Origin: Phoenix dactylifera
Taxonomy: Eukaryota; Streptophyta; Magnoliopsida; Arecales; Arecaceae
Reading direction: 5' to 3'
Assembly: GCF_009389715.1 (NCBI RefSeq)
Contig: NC_052392.1
Span: 37,248,410-37,312,409 of the forward strand
DNA: 64,000 nucleotides
The notes beneath the pieces were generated by a model, which worked only from the letters and a program-made list of their open reading frames with translations, did no database searches and was not told where the DNA came from. The translations under genes and the position numbers were made by a program. Positions 12,801 to 24,439 of this stretch are shown here, in pieces. Position 1 is the stretch's first letter; the number at the start of each line of letters is the position of its first letter.

Positions 12801-15800
12801 AATAGAATGTTGGGATTGGACAAGGAATAATATATACAACAGGGAAAAGTACTGAAGTTTGATATCTTGCAAAAGGCTTCACCAAGCTAGAATACTCACC
12901 TATGTTACATGGTCTGGGTATATGATGTTAGGTGCAAATGCGTGTCTAAGAGTCAGATCCATTTAGTCCTGAAGCCTTAGGACATTGGGATCTGGCTTAA
13001 AAGGATCCAAAAATTGGGTGTAAGTGTGTGGACACTTGGATTTTAATGTATTATGATGATGAGAACCAGACCATGTTTTCTTTTAGTTCATAATATATTT
13101 TATACAACCTTATACCTTCCCATATACATAGTTTTATTATAGACACACTTATTTTCATTCTTACATGTTATCCCTTGTTTTGTGCATAGGTGAAGGACTT
13201 GAGTTAAATATTCAACAAAATAAGAGACCTGAAATGAACTTAATTGCCAATAGGTTCTAAATAGTAAACAAGCAATCCAGAGGCAACAAGTGCAAATTGT
13301 CTATCATGATTTAAATGATCCTGATTGATGGAATCCAAGCCACCCAACAATTAGTCTTCTCTTTCGTTTAAGTGTAGCAGCTCAATTAGAACAGTCTAAC
13401 CCTAAAATCTCCCTTTCTCTCAATGTTACTTCTACCTTGGCCTTCATCTCCAACAACTATCTTTGTGCAAGCAACTCTGTCAAGCGCAGAGCCAAAATTG
13501 TGTCTGGAAGGTGGGGGGTGCGAAGTATTAGGAAATCTTTATGTTCATTTCATCTTAGATCAAGAAAATCATAACAAAATTAATTAAAAAGTAAATTTAT
13601 TCCTCACATTGTTTCTATTAGTTCACACAGGATGAAAGAGTAACTTTGCTTGAGGGTGGGGAAACTAGTAAAGCAATATAGTTGATGTAGTGGTGGAGAA
13701 AGAAGTCTCCAATCTCCAATTCTAACGTGATCATCTGATATTTTCCAATTTTCTTTTTATTTAGAAAAATTTGATGTTTTCATGCAATGCATTCACCTTA
13801 AGAAAGGACACTCCGCAAAAACACTAAAGATTATGGATTGGTCCCTAGTTTAATTGCCTTCAAGATTAATCTATAACCACATTCCACTCCAATGTCTTGA
13901 CTGTCATGTTGATGTCATTATCTAGCTAGTTTGGAAAGTAGAGGGAAGGTGATAATGGTGCTTGTGGGAGAGCTATTGTTAAATTTGTTTATTTCAAAAT
14001 TAAAAACATAGAAATTTATTAAAAGAATTGAAGGATTTGTAAAGTGGGAAGTTGGGCCAAAAGAAAAGTAGGGGCGGTGAGGCATTGTTGGAATACGACT
14101 GATCTTAGGGGTCCAAAAGCCAAAGAGTGGGACCTAGAGGGAGAAACATGTGCATATAGGAACTAGCTCCTCCCGTGGACTCCGTCGACCACCCATGTGA
14201 TGTTGTCCAATGTCATCCACCACCCATCTGATGCTGCCCACCACCAACCTCATCAGCCTTATGGAGCACTTCAACCACTCAACTCATCCTAGGTAGGTGC
14301 CATAAAACCCCTTTTCTCTCTATGACTCTAGTTTTCTTTTACGAGCTCTACCACCCCTTCTCTCTTGTTCTCCATCTCTTACTGTTTCTTAAAGAGCTGC
14401 ATCCAACGATGTTAGTCACCTGTTGGACTCGGACAACATGGGTAAGTTGGGGTATAGTGTCGAGTCCCAATATCATAGCCAACCACAACTGATTTAAGTC
14501 CACTATAAGACAAGCACCAAAGTTACTTCAACACTCATTTCTTTTGCTACAAAGAAGTCATTTTTTGCAACACATACTAAGATCTTACCAAATAAGCTTG
14601 ATAAATAAAAGGACAACATTACTCATTTTGATGATAGGAGATTCTCGAGCATCTTTGAAGCATGCGGTGAACATGGTGAGAAGTCATACAACATTGTTGT
14701 ATTTGACAAAGGGCATTAGGAACAATTTCTCCTCTAGCCTAATACTCCACTAAATGTGTTAGAATAACTCAAAACCAATTTTCTTAATCATTTAAACAAA
14801 GAAAGATTATGATCATTTAATACGATTTCATGACATCTCTATTCGAGACTTCTTTGACAACATTCTATGGTCATTCAACATTATAAAACTGTCTTTTGAT
14901 AACAAACACATTTTCTTTCATAAAAAGTAGATATACGACCGCCCTCATTATAGAATCATATTAGCTGGTAGGATGATCATGAATTAAGTCATATATTTAG
15001 TTTCAAGCATAAAGGGCCTGCACCCAGGTTACAAGTGCACACTTGGAGTAGCACTACCCATGAGCATGACAAGAAGTTCCACACTGCAATCAATATACAT
15101 TTATACTCTCCACGTGCTAAGCATGTAAACAACCTATACATGATCAGTAAAACTGATTGCACCATGATGTGAAGCAAAATAAATGAAGAAAATGACAAAT
15201 AATTTCATGAAGAATGAAGAATAGAAGATTTATCCGGAATTATTGGAAAAAGACTTTTATCAGCTTCTTTTAAAACAAAAGGGAATAACGGACATATACC
15301 TTCAAGAAACAAGCACTACCACCATAAATTTATTTGCTCATTTCCATTACAAAGCTTTATCACATGAGTGCATCATGCTAGCCTGACTAGTTCTCGCCAA
15401 TCTTGAAACTCAAAAATGAGTTTTTTTTCCAAGATATTGATCTGGCCCTTGATAGTGAAAGTGAGATGTTGTCTTTTGCAAGCAATTTAAGGAACATTGA
15501 AAACATACTTTAAATATTCTTATATATTTAGCAGATGGTAATTTGAGGCTCATCTCATGTTTCTTATACCTGACTTCAATTTTGCTACTCAAGCTCAAAA
15601 GTTTCTGATTTTGACTTTTTGCCCTTGCCAAACAATTCCCAATATGCTCAATTGGTGCCATTTTGTAATTCTAACAAGACATTACGAACATCTTATGTTC
15701 TTGACAAAGACATTCCAACTATTAAGAACCTAGCACATATCTCATGGTACACACTCCCGTTCTTGTTCCATATCATGCCCTCAGTGTTCATTGGTAATGG

Positions 15801-17906
15801 ATAACCAGAAAACTCCAACTGAAAGGAGCTGGCAGGATTTCTGGTTAAAGACATCCCACGTCAACCAATCTTTTGGTCTGGCACAATCTCGAATCATTTA
15901 TCATGGACCTTTATCTTACAATGTTACCTTGCTGCAGTCAAATACTTAAAGATTCACTCACTCCTTGCTTTGAAGATAAATCAAAAGCTAGACTGAGGCC
16001 CCAATAATTATCCTCTCAACCTTCCAAGAATAAATACCAACTATTCCTAAATAGATTTTTTACAAAGAGATTCATGACTGAGAATTGGTTTCATCAGGTC
16101 AAGCCTATATGCTTGAACATCTATGAACTTCAATTTAAATGATTCCAATAGTCCTATAACTACATATATGATCCTCCAATCAATTCCATGCATCTCAGCA
16201 ACATTTATAGTGCAAAATTTGTACTATACAAATCTACAACATTTACAATATGTAAACCTCTATTATAATCACTATCACCTAACCCTCCTTCCATCAAAGT
16301 AAGGCCAGAAGGCCTTATAAAAGGATCAGGTGGATTTTGACAAATGATTATCAAGTTGACATCAAGGCCTTTAAGAATTGGTACCAAATTCACAGTTTAG
16401 GCAAGAAAAGGAAATGACATCAGACCAAGATGATTGGTTGGCATGTTCGTAGACTGACATTATCACTTGCTGTTTGAGCTCATGCAATGAGAGAGTGATC
16501 TTGTGAATTATAAAAGGTTAAAAATACAAGGGAAAATGAAAAAGCTATGTAAACCTTCCACAAAATTGTAGACGGGAAAGCACAAGTAATTGATTATCAT
16601 CGATGTGCAAATATCAAGTAATGATAAGTATACAGAAGCCTAACCCTAAATTAAAATTAGAGTTTCACATGATAAATTTTAATTTTTCAAACTAGTCATG
16701 CAAAGCAAATGCTGCAACATCAAAGCTATCAGCAAATTTAGTCAATAGTAGAAAACAATAACTGCTGTTTCAGCAACATAAAAAAACAACAAATTCACTG
16801 AACTTCTCTATGAACAAAGGCATTTATATAAGCAAAACACAAACCTTTGCAGCCACCAGCCCACTGATCTGAGCCATGTCGCACATCAAGACTGCCCCAC
16901 ACTTATCTGCAATCTGCCTAAACCTTGCATAATCCCACTCTCTCGGGTATGAGCTCCCTCCACAGATCAGTATCCTTGGCCGGAAATCCACTGCCTTCTC
17001 CTCCAGCTTATCGTAATCAATATACCCTGTTTGTGGATTCACCTTATACGACAAGCTCTCAAAGAATATTGAAGCTCCTGAGATCTTCTTCCCACTCGGT
17101 GTGTAATAACCATGGCTCACATGCCCGCCGGACGGCGAATCCAATCCCATTATCCGATCCTTGGGGAGCAAAAGCCCAGTATACACAGCAAAGTTAGCAG
17201 AGGTACAAGAGTACGGCTGTACATTCACTCCCCAGCACTGAGGATCGAGGCCGAAGGCTGCCAGCGCCCGGTCGCAGCACAGCCGCTCGATCTCGTCAAT
17301 GAACTGGTTGCCGCGGTAGTAGCGGGCGCCGGGCAAGCCCTCGGAGTACTTGTTGGTGAGGTGGCTGCCGAGGGCGTCGAGCACGGCGCGGCAGACGAAA
17401 TTCTCGGAGGCGACGAGCTCGATCCCCCTCACCTGCCGCTGCTTCTCCTGCTCCATGATCTCGAACACGTCGGGATCCGCGAGGGAGAGGGGGAGATTGC
17501 CCCAAGACCGGACGGCGACCCGCCGGCACTCTAGGTCCGGCGGAGGAGGCGACGGCGGCGGCTCGACGGCGGGTCGCTTGGAGGGTTGGGTAGAGGAGCA
17601 GGAGGAGGAGGACGAGTCGCCTCTTCGCCGGCGCTTCTTAACGGACATGGTGTATCCGAGGATGCTGATCTCCTCCTCGTCGTCGTCGTGGTTCTCCTGC
17701 GGGGTGGCGTCGGAGTCGTCGTCGGGGGCGCGGCGGGACTCGGATTGATGGTCGAAGAGGTGGAGGGGGGCGGAAGAGCGAGGGGGGTCGCGGAGGGTGG
17801 GGTCGGTGTGGAGGGAGATGGAGTCGTCGGCGATCGGGCGGCGGGGTGAGGCGCCGGCGTGGAGGCCGAGGGAGAGGTCGGGTTGGGGGCGGCCGCCAAG
17901 ATCCAT
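6823..17906 (-). CDS. SHM7: Serine hydroxymethyltransferase, SHM6/SHM7 (MSA1) type, 597 aa
   Basis: PLP enzyme interconverting serine plus tetrahydrofolate with glycine plus 5,10-methylene-tetrahydrofolate. Four exons on the minus strand: 17906-16845, 9506-9101, 7236-7135 and 7046-6823. All junctions are GT-AG and the frame is continuous (1794 nt). The SHMT core begins near residue 125: [11 protein letters not shown], the [18 protein letters not shown] block, [13 protein letters not shown], and the PLP-lysine motif [14 protein letters not shown] with K372. It ends MPGFDT. A 120-residue N-terminal extension is typical of the plant SHM6/SHM7 subgroup. It has an LSLGL motif at 11-15, an acidic run near 74-79 and a basic KKRRRR run at 90-95 that looks like a nuclear signal. 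Arabidopsis SHM7/MSA1 is reported to be nuclear and to affect sulphur homeostasis through methyl-group supply. The frame stays open upstream of 17906, but the MDL start fits the family. Intron 1 is 7338 bp. SHM6 and SHM7 cannot be separated here. Confidence 0.93.
9507..16844 (-). other. 7.3-kb first intron of the SHMT gene
   Basis: AT-rich intron with no recognisable gene. It holds a cluster of GTAC-rich short palindromic repeats at about 10136-10280. A sequence of the type AGGGGTGGCAA at about 10685 resembles the termini of plant non-autonomous DNA transposons. The region also contains short open frames without domains. A related GTAC-rich patch lies in intron 2 at about 8446-8570. Parts of 14.0-14.7 kb and 15.4-15.9 kb look like decayed repeats, but I could not assign a family. 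Confidence 0.7.
10136..10280. repeat. GTAC-rich palindromic repeat cluster
   Basis: Multiple GGTAC, GTACC and CAGTAC words occur in both orientations. One small hairpin has CCAGTAC on one arm and GTACTGG on the other. Similar vocabulary occurs at 8446-8570 and at about 37700-37735, suggesting a dispersed low-complexity repeat of this genome. Confidence 0.4.
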
Positions 17907-17921
17907 AGCGGACTCCAGGAA

Positions 17922-17945
17922 GGGAGGGAGGGAGGGAGGGAGGGA
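17922..17945 (+). repeat. (GGGA)n tract just upstream of the SHMT start codon
   Basis: Six consecutive GGGA units lie on the + strand, starting about 16 bp before the SHMT ATG (at 17906, minus strand). The mRNA would carry the complementary (TCCC)n, so the template DNA strand is the one able to form a G-quadruplex. It belongs to a GC-rich leader running to about 18120. Confidence 0.85.
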
Positions 17946-18134
17946 AGGACGGAGAGACCTTAACAACCAGCGGCGCGGCGGCGGGAGCGCAGCAGTGACG
18001 ACAAGGGCAGCGGAGGGAGCAGCAGGGAACGGCGGCGAGGGCGATGGCTGGGGTGGGGGAGGGCGGAGCCAGTTCGACCGAAGGGAGAAAGGGAGAAAGG
18101 TGAATGCGGACGGGAATCGTGGCCTTGTAACACG

Positions 18135-18145
18135 ATTAAATATAG
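18135..18145 (-). promoter_or_regulatory. Possible TATA box of the SHMT gene
   Basis: Minus-strand CTATATTTAAT lies about 230-240 bp upstream of the start codon at 17906, at the edge between the GC-rich leader and AT-rich upstream DNA. Position and sequence suit a TATA box with a leader of about 200 nt; there is no transcript evidence. Confidence 0.35.
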
Positions 18146-18162
18146 CTAGTTGCAAATTATGA

Positions 18163-19811
18163 GAAGCGCAGCAGTTTTTGAGTGGTTTTGGAGCGTCCGA
18201 TTGGATAGCGAGGTAGGTACATGGATGCGCGGTGGGTCAGAGACGCACAGGACTGCCGCCAAACAAAGGCCATGGAATCCATCAGGGGGAGAAGAATCAA
18301 GACGAGAAATCGGCAAATGGAGACAGATTTACTAGCGCCAAAATTTCCATAGGCCTAGTCAGCGTGTCTAATCGTTTCTTTTTGTCCCTTGCCAAATAAA
18401 AAAATAAAATTACATACCAAATTTTACAGGAATATTTTTCTAAAATTAATATTACATATATATCTTCGTTAAATACTTATGTTACTATTTTATTCTTCTT
18501 TTATTTTTATTTTTGTATATGAACCCATATTATCTAATGCCGTTGAAAAATTAACGGTTACAAATTAAAATAACTAAAATACTCTTAATGAATAGACGTG
18601 AAAAACATTTGTAAAGCAATCACGATAGAAGACAAAAAAGTAATTTTAAAATTTTATTTCATTTTTATTAAAATAAATATGGTTTTTATTAACAGTGTTA
18701 GAAGAACCGTTATATTAGGAGAATTTATGCAAAAATAGTATTTTATAAGGAAACGGAAATAAATATAAATTTTAAGAGGGTATTCACGTAAATTTGAATT
18801 TTTATAAGGATATTGATGCAAAAAAAAACCTAATAAAAAAACAAAATTAGATGAATTTTGGGTATGGAATTATCAAATGTAATTCTTTGCCATGAAGAAC
18901 CAAGACATCTCATTTCATCATAATAATAAATATACACCATTAAATAGTCTAACATAAATTAAAAACTTGGTTCTTCCTCGGCTTATTAAGTGGATACAAC
19001 TATATAAAACATTGCATTGATTGAGACCTTTGAAGAACACTAGATACCTGTTTGATTAATGACAGGAGTTTCCACCCAGCTTTCCTCTTCCCTCTCTCCT
19101 TGCTCCCTCTGTCGTGGTGATAGCAAGGTATCCTCCTCTCTAGACAAAACTCAAAGCCAGTAAAATTTTCCTTCATTCTCCATTGCAGATCAAGCCTATG
19201 TCATTTTGCAAATAATCAGACATCGATTACCAACTAAGATATGCACTAATGTGTGAAAATTCTAGTAGCTGAGATCTCGGTTTTCTGCTATGAGAACTCC
19301 AATAATCTTACCATGCAACTAAGGTAAATGAAAAGTGACTGTAATGAGTTTAAAAAAATTAAAGTTTAAAAATTGAAAGATCAGGATTTCTTTGGTCTCC
19401 AATAATGGCCAAGAAGATGACATGAAAGAGATCAGCTAACCAATTGGTATATCAATTTGGCAACTTTCCAGCACCATCTAATCCCACTGAAAGGTGATTT
19501 AGCCAACCCATTTAGAATCAGATCCTTTAAGACTTTCCATCATCGTACTTAGTTTCCCAAATTCTTTACTGCAATCCATGGCTTAAGCATTCAGGTGACC
19601 AAACAAGACCCTAGCAAGTTGTATTTCTATCATCATATTCTTTCGGCTGGAAATTCTTTACTATTGACAAGCAGAGAAGCTTCCAACCCAGGTGGCCCAA
19701 ATAATGCAGGACCATCCGACTTCATCTGGCACAGACCTGCCTGCCACTCCCAAACACATGTAGATCTGGAAATTTAGCTCAAAGATTTAGATGTTGTGCG
19801 TAGAGCATTTT
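18163..19811. other. Intergenic, AT-rich, no gene
   Basis: Upstream region of the SHMT gene (transcribed leftwards) and far downstream of the PPR gene. A very AT-rich block at about 18390-18890 has loosely complementary ends around ATTACATACC and GGTATGGAATT and could be a decayed miniature transposon; I could not define its termini. Nothing coding was recognised. Confidence 0.5.
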
Positions 19812-20180
19812 TGTCACAACCCAGAAGGATATTATTTGAGTTTCTTAGCTCTGTACAAGTACCCAAATCTATCCAGTGCATAGCTGATGTGGAACTAAAC
19901 ATATGCCCACATACTCTTCCACTGATGTCCTCGTCAGACTAAGAATCTAAATCTATTCAAATCTAATAACAAGTACATGAACCTATGTTGCAGTGTTCCC
20001 TAGTCTACATAGGCCATGGGTTGGGTCCACTCTAATACCATTTTATTACAACCCAAAACTTCACCCAAAAAGGCTAGCTAAAAGGTATTATTTAGGTTTC
20101 TTAGCCCTGTACAAATACTCAAGATCTATCCAGTGCATAGCCGATATAGGACTAAACATACGCCCATGCGGATACTCACA
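19812..20180 (-). mobile_element. TRIM (miniature LTR retrotransposon), copy A, complete
   Basis: Two directly repeated units of about 150 bp (19812-19965 and about 20043-20180) flank a short non-coding interior. Read on the minus strand, each repeat begins TGTGAG or a variant and carries TTTAGTCC(A/T)(A/C)ATC. It ends GGGTTGTGACA or similar, i.e. TG...CA termini. Immediately inside the 5' repeat is TGGTATTAGAG, matching the primer-binding site complementary to initiator methionine tRNA. There is no room for gag-pol. The flanks ATTTT and ATTCT may be a 5-bp target duplication with one mismatch. Related copies are at 51901-52280 and 53656-54001. Confidence 0.7.
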
Positions 20181-21066
20181 ATTCTTCTTACCATATTTTC
20201 TCTACATATTGTAGCAGTAGTGCCTAGAGCATTCTTCTCACCATATGATGTCCACATATTCTTTGCTGCGTAACCATCCATAATATTCATTCAGTTGTTG
20301 ATATAAATGAGTAAAAAAAATTTGGGACAGTTTCTTCACAAGTTACATATATGTAAATTTGATTTTCTGTTGAAGACTGATTGATATTTATTCTTTGGGT
20401 TATATAACTGACATTGTTTGTGAGGTTTGTCATGATATAGTGCACACCAACTTCTGTGGGCTACAAAAACTAGATAACTGTGACATGCATGGTCTTCTGA
20501 TGACGTGTTAAGCTCTATGCAGGGTAAGGTCAAAAGGCAAGTTAAATTAGAACTTCTCTGTCCCCCCTTTTTGACCCCTTTTTTGGTCTTACCTTTTCGC
20601 TGCTTGTTTGATAAGAGAATGTTGCTGCTGCTTTTCCTAGCAATGTTGTTTCCTTTCTCTGACCACTGAAGTATGATCACCTTTTCACTGACAAACTTTT
20701 TCCCCTTCTGTCTGGAGTTCCTTATATGAGTCAAAATGATGATGGTATTTTGGGTCTCCTCCCCCTTTCAGGAAAAATAAGACCCTCTCTGGTTTTTCTC
20801 TACTTCTATTACTCTCGACAATCACAATTTTATCTGTTACATCCTACAGATAAACTCTTACAATTGACGTTGCACGAATGGATGCTTCCCGAGCATCATG
20901 TTTTTATAATTGCATTGCCTTGGCAAGTTTTCCTTTGATGAGAACAAATCCCTGTACAGATTCTTGTGGAATAGCATCCTGTTTCTAAGATACTTAGGAA
21001 GTTGCTGCCATTTAACATATGAAAAATTCTTTTGCTGCTGCAATCCATATGGCGATCGAGCATTAT
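20181..21066. other. 3' flank of the PPR gene
   Basis: Downstream region of the PPR gene, expected to hold its 3' untranslated region. No other coding region, RNA gene or element was recognised. Confidence 0.5.
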
Positions 21067-23652
21067 TTACCTTTTATATTTTCCTACGCCACCAATACAT
21101 TCTATACCTGGAGCATACCCCTCGTCTTTCATTTGCTTGAACAACCCTCTCAAATTCATGTATATTTCATCTGCTTGTGGATGCAACCGATCTCCTGCCA
21201 TGAACTCGTGGATCGCATTGTGTAGCTCAATCCAACTCTTCCCCGGCTCCTTCTTCACCCCATGTTTTCTCATCAATTGTCTGACTTCCACCACACCATC
21301 CCAGTGCCCTAAGGCAGCATATAAGTTCGAAAGCAACACATAAGCTGCAGAATCACCAGGTTCTATAGCCAGTATCCTTTCCATGGACCTTTGCCCTCTA
21401 TCTAAGTCACCATGTATCCTGCAAGCACTCAGCAGCATCCTCCACACAAGCGCATCTGGCTCGAAAGGCATTTGTCTTATTAAATCTTCTGCTTCATTTA
21501 GTCTCCCTGCTCTTCCTAGGATGTCCACCATGCAAGCATAATGGTCAAAACCAGGTCTGATCCCATATTTTGCCTCCATCAACTTAAAATACTTCGCAGC
21601 TTCGCTGCTCATCCCTGCATAGCTGCAAGCTGTCAATAATGTGACAAAAGTTTTGCCATTTGGTTTCACCCCAGTATTCTCCATTTGGTCAAACATTGCA
21701 AGAGCCTCTTCCGAATGGCCACCCTGCGCAAAACCCCCAATCATTGCAGTCCATGATACTATGTTCTTATCGTCGAGTTTTGAGAAAACTTTTTTTGCTT
21801 CCCTTATGCTTCCTGTTCTACTGTACATGGTTATCAGGGCATTGGCTACAGCTGTGTCCATATTAAGTTCTGATTTCAAGATTAGAGTATGCACTTGTCT
21901 TCCTTGTTGTATTGCTGTTGCATTCGCACATGCGGCAAGAATACTCGCAAAGGTGAAACCATCAGGTTCTAAATTCTCTTCTCTTATTAGGGAGAGTAGT
22001 TTCATAACTTCATCCAGATAGCCACTCTGAGCAAACCCTGCAATCATTGAGTTCCAGGTGATCAGGTCTTTATTTCGGATCGCATCAAATACCTTCCTAG
22101 CATCATGTACAGCCATAGATTTAGCATGCATATCAATAAGAGCACTTCCTACAAAGGCATCTCGAACAAGGCCTCTCTTGAGTAGTTCACAGTGAACTTC
22201 TTTTCCATTTCTGTGCCAAGCCAGCGATCCACAAGCAGCCAAGGTACTGACAAAACTGAACTCATCCGGCTCGATCTCGGAATACCTCATTTCTGTGAAA
22301 AGCGTCAGGGCTTGTTCGAATTTCTCATTCTGCACGTAAGATTGAATCATGGAGTTCCAAGAAATGATATCTGGTTCTGAAATATCTTTGAACACACACC
22401 AGGATTCAGCAGCACCTTCAAGTTTGGCATACATTGTGATGAGGCTGTTTCCGATCAAGGTATCTGTCTGCAAACCCATCTTGATTGCGAGCCCATGAAG
22501 CTGCTTCCCTACGAAGATCGAAAAATGAGGTATAGTTGCCTTCAACAAGATGGAGATGGTATAATCATCCGGAACCGTGCCCTGCTCACTCATTTGCAGA
22601 AAAAGCTCAAGACCTTCATGAACCATGTTGTTTCCAAACAATGCATCAATAATGGAGTTCCAAGCAATGACATTCCGCTGGGTTATCGAATTGAAGACCA
22701 GCCATGCTGCCCGCGGATCCCCGCATCTGGCATAGGCATCCAAGAGGGCAGTCCCAGTGAAAACATTGCTCCCCAGCCCCCTCTTGGTAACCTGTGCATG
22801 GAGTTCCTCGATGATAGCTACATCCGTCGATCCTAGCAGGCTTCCAAAGGTGAACTCATTGGGTGTTTGGCCTTCCTTCAGCATGTCTACAAACACAACC
22901 ATTGCTCGCTCGGCACGCCTATTTCGAACATTCACAGCAACCAGGGAATTCCATGAGACTTCGTCTCGCTCGACCATGCTCTCGTACACTGCCTCAGCAT
23001 CTTCCGGTCTTCCAAACTCTGAGTATGTGTTGATCAATGCATTCCCGACTTCGGTTCGACGGAAAAGAGCTGTCTTTAGTAGCTGAGAGTGAATCTGTCT
23101 CGCAAGCTCCAAACTTCTCAAACCAACTGAAGCTCGCAGAGCACTCAGATAAGTAAAGTGATTAGGCCTTGGGCCTATGGTGATCATGGTTCCAAAGAGC
23201 GCGACAGCATCAAAGAAGCATGCATTCAAGCAATAGCCAGATATCAGAGCATTCCAAGAAACAACATTCCTTTCAGGCAGATGATCGAACAGCTCCCGAG
23301 CCATATCAACCCGCCCGCATTTTGCATACAGGTTGATGAACTGGTTATCTAAGAAGAGGCCAGGCTTGTAGCCGATGCGAGCCAAGTGGGCTCGCAGGCG
23401 CTTGCCTTGGTGGAGGGACTTGTGGGATATGCAGAGAGAAATAAGTGAATGGTAGTAAGCTCGAGGATCCTCGAGTTTCTTTCCCCTCAGTGAATGCTTT
23501 TCCAAAGAAATCATGGCTTCTTCCAGGTCCGGCCTTCCATTGTTGATGAATTCTGCTTTCTTTGCTGGGACGGTTGATCGGTGTGCCTTCGCAAGAGGCG
23601 AATTGGAGGGAGGACATGGTGTTGGGTGGCCGAGGACAGAAGAGATCGCCAT
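21067..23652 (-). CDS. Pentatricopeptide-repeat protein, PLS class with E domain, 861 aa
   Basis: Single-exon gene, as usual for plant PPR genes. From about residue 100 the protein is a run of about 19-20 PPR motifs in P-L-S alternation. Repeated signatures are VSWNALISGY, NALINTYSEFG, DLITWNSMIAGFAQSG and NIVSWTAMIGGFAQGG. The C-terminus has the E motif (WRMLLSACRIHGD through YVLLSNLYAALGHWDGV, then KKEPGKSWIE) and the start of E+ (HPQADEIY). It stops at GGVGKYKR without a DYW deaminase domain. PLS-E proteins bind single-stranded organellar RNA with one PPR pair per base and recruit a DYW deaminase in trans for C-to-U editing. The N-terminus, rich in Ser, Ala, Pro and Lys with few acidic residues, suits a mitochondrial or plastid presequence. 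The target RNA and ortholog are not identified. The start at 23652 is the first ATG before the conserved region. Confidence 0.93.
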   Translation of the reverse strand: MAISSVLGHPTPCPPSNSPLAKAHRSTVPAKKAEFINNGRPDLEEAMISLEKHSLRGKKLEDPRAYYHSLISLCISHKSLHQGKRLRAHLARIGYKPGLFLDNQFINLYAKCGRVDMARELFDHLPERNVVSWNALISGYCLNACFFDAVALFGTMITIGPRPNHFTYLSALRASVGLRSLELARQIHSQLLKTALFRRTEVGNALINTYSEFGRPEDAEAVYESMVERDEVSWNSLVAVNVRNRRAERAMVVFVDMLKEGQTPNEFTFGSLLGSTDVAIIEELHAQVTKRGLGSNVFTGTALLDAYARCGDPRAAWLVFNSITQRNVIAWNSIIDALFGNNMVHEGLELFLQMSEQGTVPDDYTISILLKATIPHFSIFVGKQLHGLAIKMGLQTDTLIGNSLITMYAKLEGAAESWCVFKDISEPDIISWNSMIQSYVQNEKFEQALTLFTEMRYSEIEPDEFSFVSTLAACGSLAWHRNGKEVHCELLKRGLVRDAFVGSALIDMHAKSMAVHDARKVFDAIRNKDLITWNSMIAGFAQSGYLDEVMKLLSLIREENLEPDGFTFASILAACANATAIQQGRQVHTLILKSELNMDTAVANALITMYSRTGSIREAKKVFSKLDDKNIVSWTAMIGGFAQGGHSEEALAMFDQMENTGVKPNGKTFVTLLTACSYAGMSSEAAKYFKLMEAKYGIRPGFDHYACMVDILGRAGRLNEAEDLIRQMPFEPDALVWRMLLSACRIHGDLDRGQRSMERILAIEPGDSAAYVLLSNLYAALGHWDGVVEVRQLMRKHGVKKEPGKSWIELHNAIHEFMAGDRLHPQADEIYMNLRGLFKQMKDEGYAPGIECIGGVGKYKR

Positions 23653-24439
23653 TGGGCAAGTGCGAGGGGGGATTAAAAAAAACCCTAATCCATGGAGCGG
23701 GAGAGAGGAAAGCTTATCCGTAAGGGCCTCCTGACTCCGGCTTTGAGATTTCGTCCGCCGCCCGCCTCTCAGTCTCAGACCGGGCGTTCATGGAATGAAC
23801 GGCTGATATGCCTCCAGTGTTTCTTTTGATTTTCCTTTTTAAAGACAATCGTTGCTTCCAATTAATGAAAGATACTAAAATTTTTATTCCATGATCTACC
23901 GGTATAAACGTGGTAAATTCCAATAGTAGGAAGGGCTTCTCCTCAAGGACCTCAACAAATAATGGCTTGAGATGACAAAACTCTATATTTTTTTATTATA
24001 AAATTAATAAATCAGAAAAAATAAATAGTTTTGTTAAAAAAAAAAACTTTGGAACCACAAAAATAAGAATCTCTTCTTATATTAAGTGCTTCGTCGGCGT
24101 TAATCTAGCTCCTAATTTTGGGGAGAGTTAATTTTAAGGTGATCGAGTGATGGATTGAATATATCAGCTAAAAATAGAATGTAACTTGTCTATTAAAGGT
24201 AGGAGAAGTTGTATAATTTGACTATACAAGATAAGCTCTTATTAGACATGTTGAATTTTATCTAATCTCATTTATTGTTAATAAGTTCAAGTTGATAAAC
24301 CATAAAACTGTACCAACAAGCTAAACTAAAACCTATTACTAGGTTCAATCTACGTAAATTGCATGTCTTTAAGCGAACGAGAAGTATGATAAAGATACAA
24401 AACCGATACCACTTCTATTTATTAAAAGTTTATCTAGTA
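23653..24439. other. Intergenic, upstream of the PPR gene
   Basis: Promoter side of the PPR gene. The first 150 bp are GC-rich and probably contain the leader; beyond about 23820 the sequence is AT-rich with no recognisable element before the Helitron-like end at 24440. Confidence 0.5.

Noticed and set aside
17112..18162. Several + strand open frames of 90-140 codons over the SHMT first exon
   Set aside because: They are antisense shadows of a GC-rich real exon, low in complexity and without domains.
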